Source of the DNA: Chara braunii
Lineage: Eukaryota; Streptophyta; Charophyceae; Charales; Characeae
Assembly: GCA_003427395.1 (NCBI GenBank)
Contig: BFEA01000923.1
Span: 135,491 to 177,692, forward strand
DNA: 42,202 nt
Reading direction: 5' to 3'
The notes beneath the pieces were generated by a model. The model ran no database searches, was not told where the DNA came from, and saw only the letters and a list, made by a program, of their open reading frames with translations. A program made the translations under genes and the position numbers. Positions 41,979 to 42,202 of the stretch are shown here, piece after piece; the first letter of the stretch is position 1; every line of letters starts with the position of its first letter.

Positions 41979-42202
41979 GTGGTTGGCTACACACGTTACA
42001 GGGTTGATTTGGAGCCGGAGATTGTGCATAGTTTGTTTGACTGGGGTGCGGAATGGTTGNTATTGTGCATGGTTGGTAAGGACTTATTGGACTGTTTAAA
42101 AACTTTTATGTTTGGGGAAACCATTGTAAGTCATGGTTTGGATGGTGTTAATGATTTGCTGTGTGGCAATGTCGCTACCAGATTCAATAGTCATTATGGT
42201 GA
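41979..42202 (+). CDS. Partial ORF running off the window (unidentified)
   Basis: After an in-frame TAG at 41976-41978 the frame stays open for 74 codons to the window end, across one N at 42060. The translation is non-repetitive and protein-like: YTRYRVDLEPEIVHSLFDWG, then CMVGKDLLDCLKTFMFGE, then GLDGVNDLLCGNVATRFNSH. It has no early Met. The preceding CACACCAGCCATAG could be a splice acceptor after the GT-rich stretch, or the frame could belong to a retroelement or a gene fragment. I do not recognise the family. The only supports are the open frame and an amino-acid composition unlike the surrounding low-complexity sequence. Confidence 0.4.
   Translation, partial: MVGYTRYRVDLEPEIVHSLFDWGAEWLXLCMVGKDLLDCLKTFMFGETIVSHGLDGVNDLLCGNVATRFNSHYG

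Overview
This is eukaryotic nuclear DNA dominated by repeats. Long CA, CT and GT microsatellites, poly(A) tracts, tRNA-derived SINE-like elements, small inverted-repeat (MITE-type) elements and tandem duplications fill most of it. Three things point to a green-lineage genome: a U6 snRNA-like sequence with the plant-type 3' end, a dead PIF/Harbinger transposase, and fragments of a transposon accessory protein whose wording I associate with charophyte algae such as Chara. The species is an inference from recall and was not tested. Four single-N positions and one 370-base N run show a scaffolded draft assembly; two of the single Ns are flanked by perfect duplications that look like unmerged contig ends.

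Layout. 1-17.6 kb: no convincing protein gene; microsatellites, a family of TTAA-flanked MITEs with ACCACC ends, fold-back elements, SINE-like copies and tandem repeats. 17.8-17.9 kb: a U6 snRNA-like gene with a 10-base internal deletion. 18.35-22.06 kb, minus strand: the one strong protein-coding candidate, a very long exon of about 1,238 codons rich in Gln, Ala, Gly and Pro, ending in a GC-rich-coded basic and helical region and a textbook splice donor. Its 5' side is a GA/TC microsatellite with an assembly gap, then a GC-rich 2 kb stretch that may hold an upstream leader exon.

24.7-30.3 kb: a fold-back element, two more tRNA-like elements, and a broken Harbinger-type transposon. The transposon has a plus-strand transposase pseudogene and a convergent minus-strand accessory pseudogene, and may be bounded by TTACAA repeats. 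A 5' portion of a related accessory gene lies at 37.06-38.07 kb, so the two parts are about 6.8 kb apart.

30.3-37.1 kb: the most unusual part. It has no credible ORF but is full of hairpins: ten copies of one hairpin whose 20-base core is nearly invariant while the flanking stems differ and stay complementary; five modules of a second hairpin family; three copies of a nested double hairpin; and a run of perfect stem-loops at 36.29-36.55 kb. I read this as structured non-coding sequence (RNA, or DNA recognised as folded strands), identity unknown. 38.1-42.2 kb: tandem repeats, a strongly GT-biased stretch, microsatellites, and the start of an ORF that runs off the end of the window.
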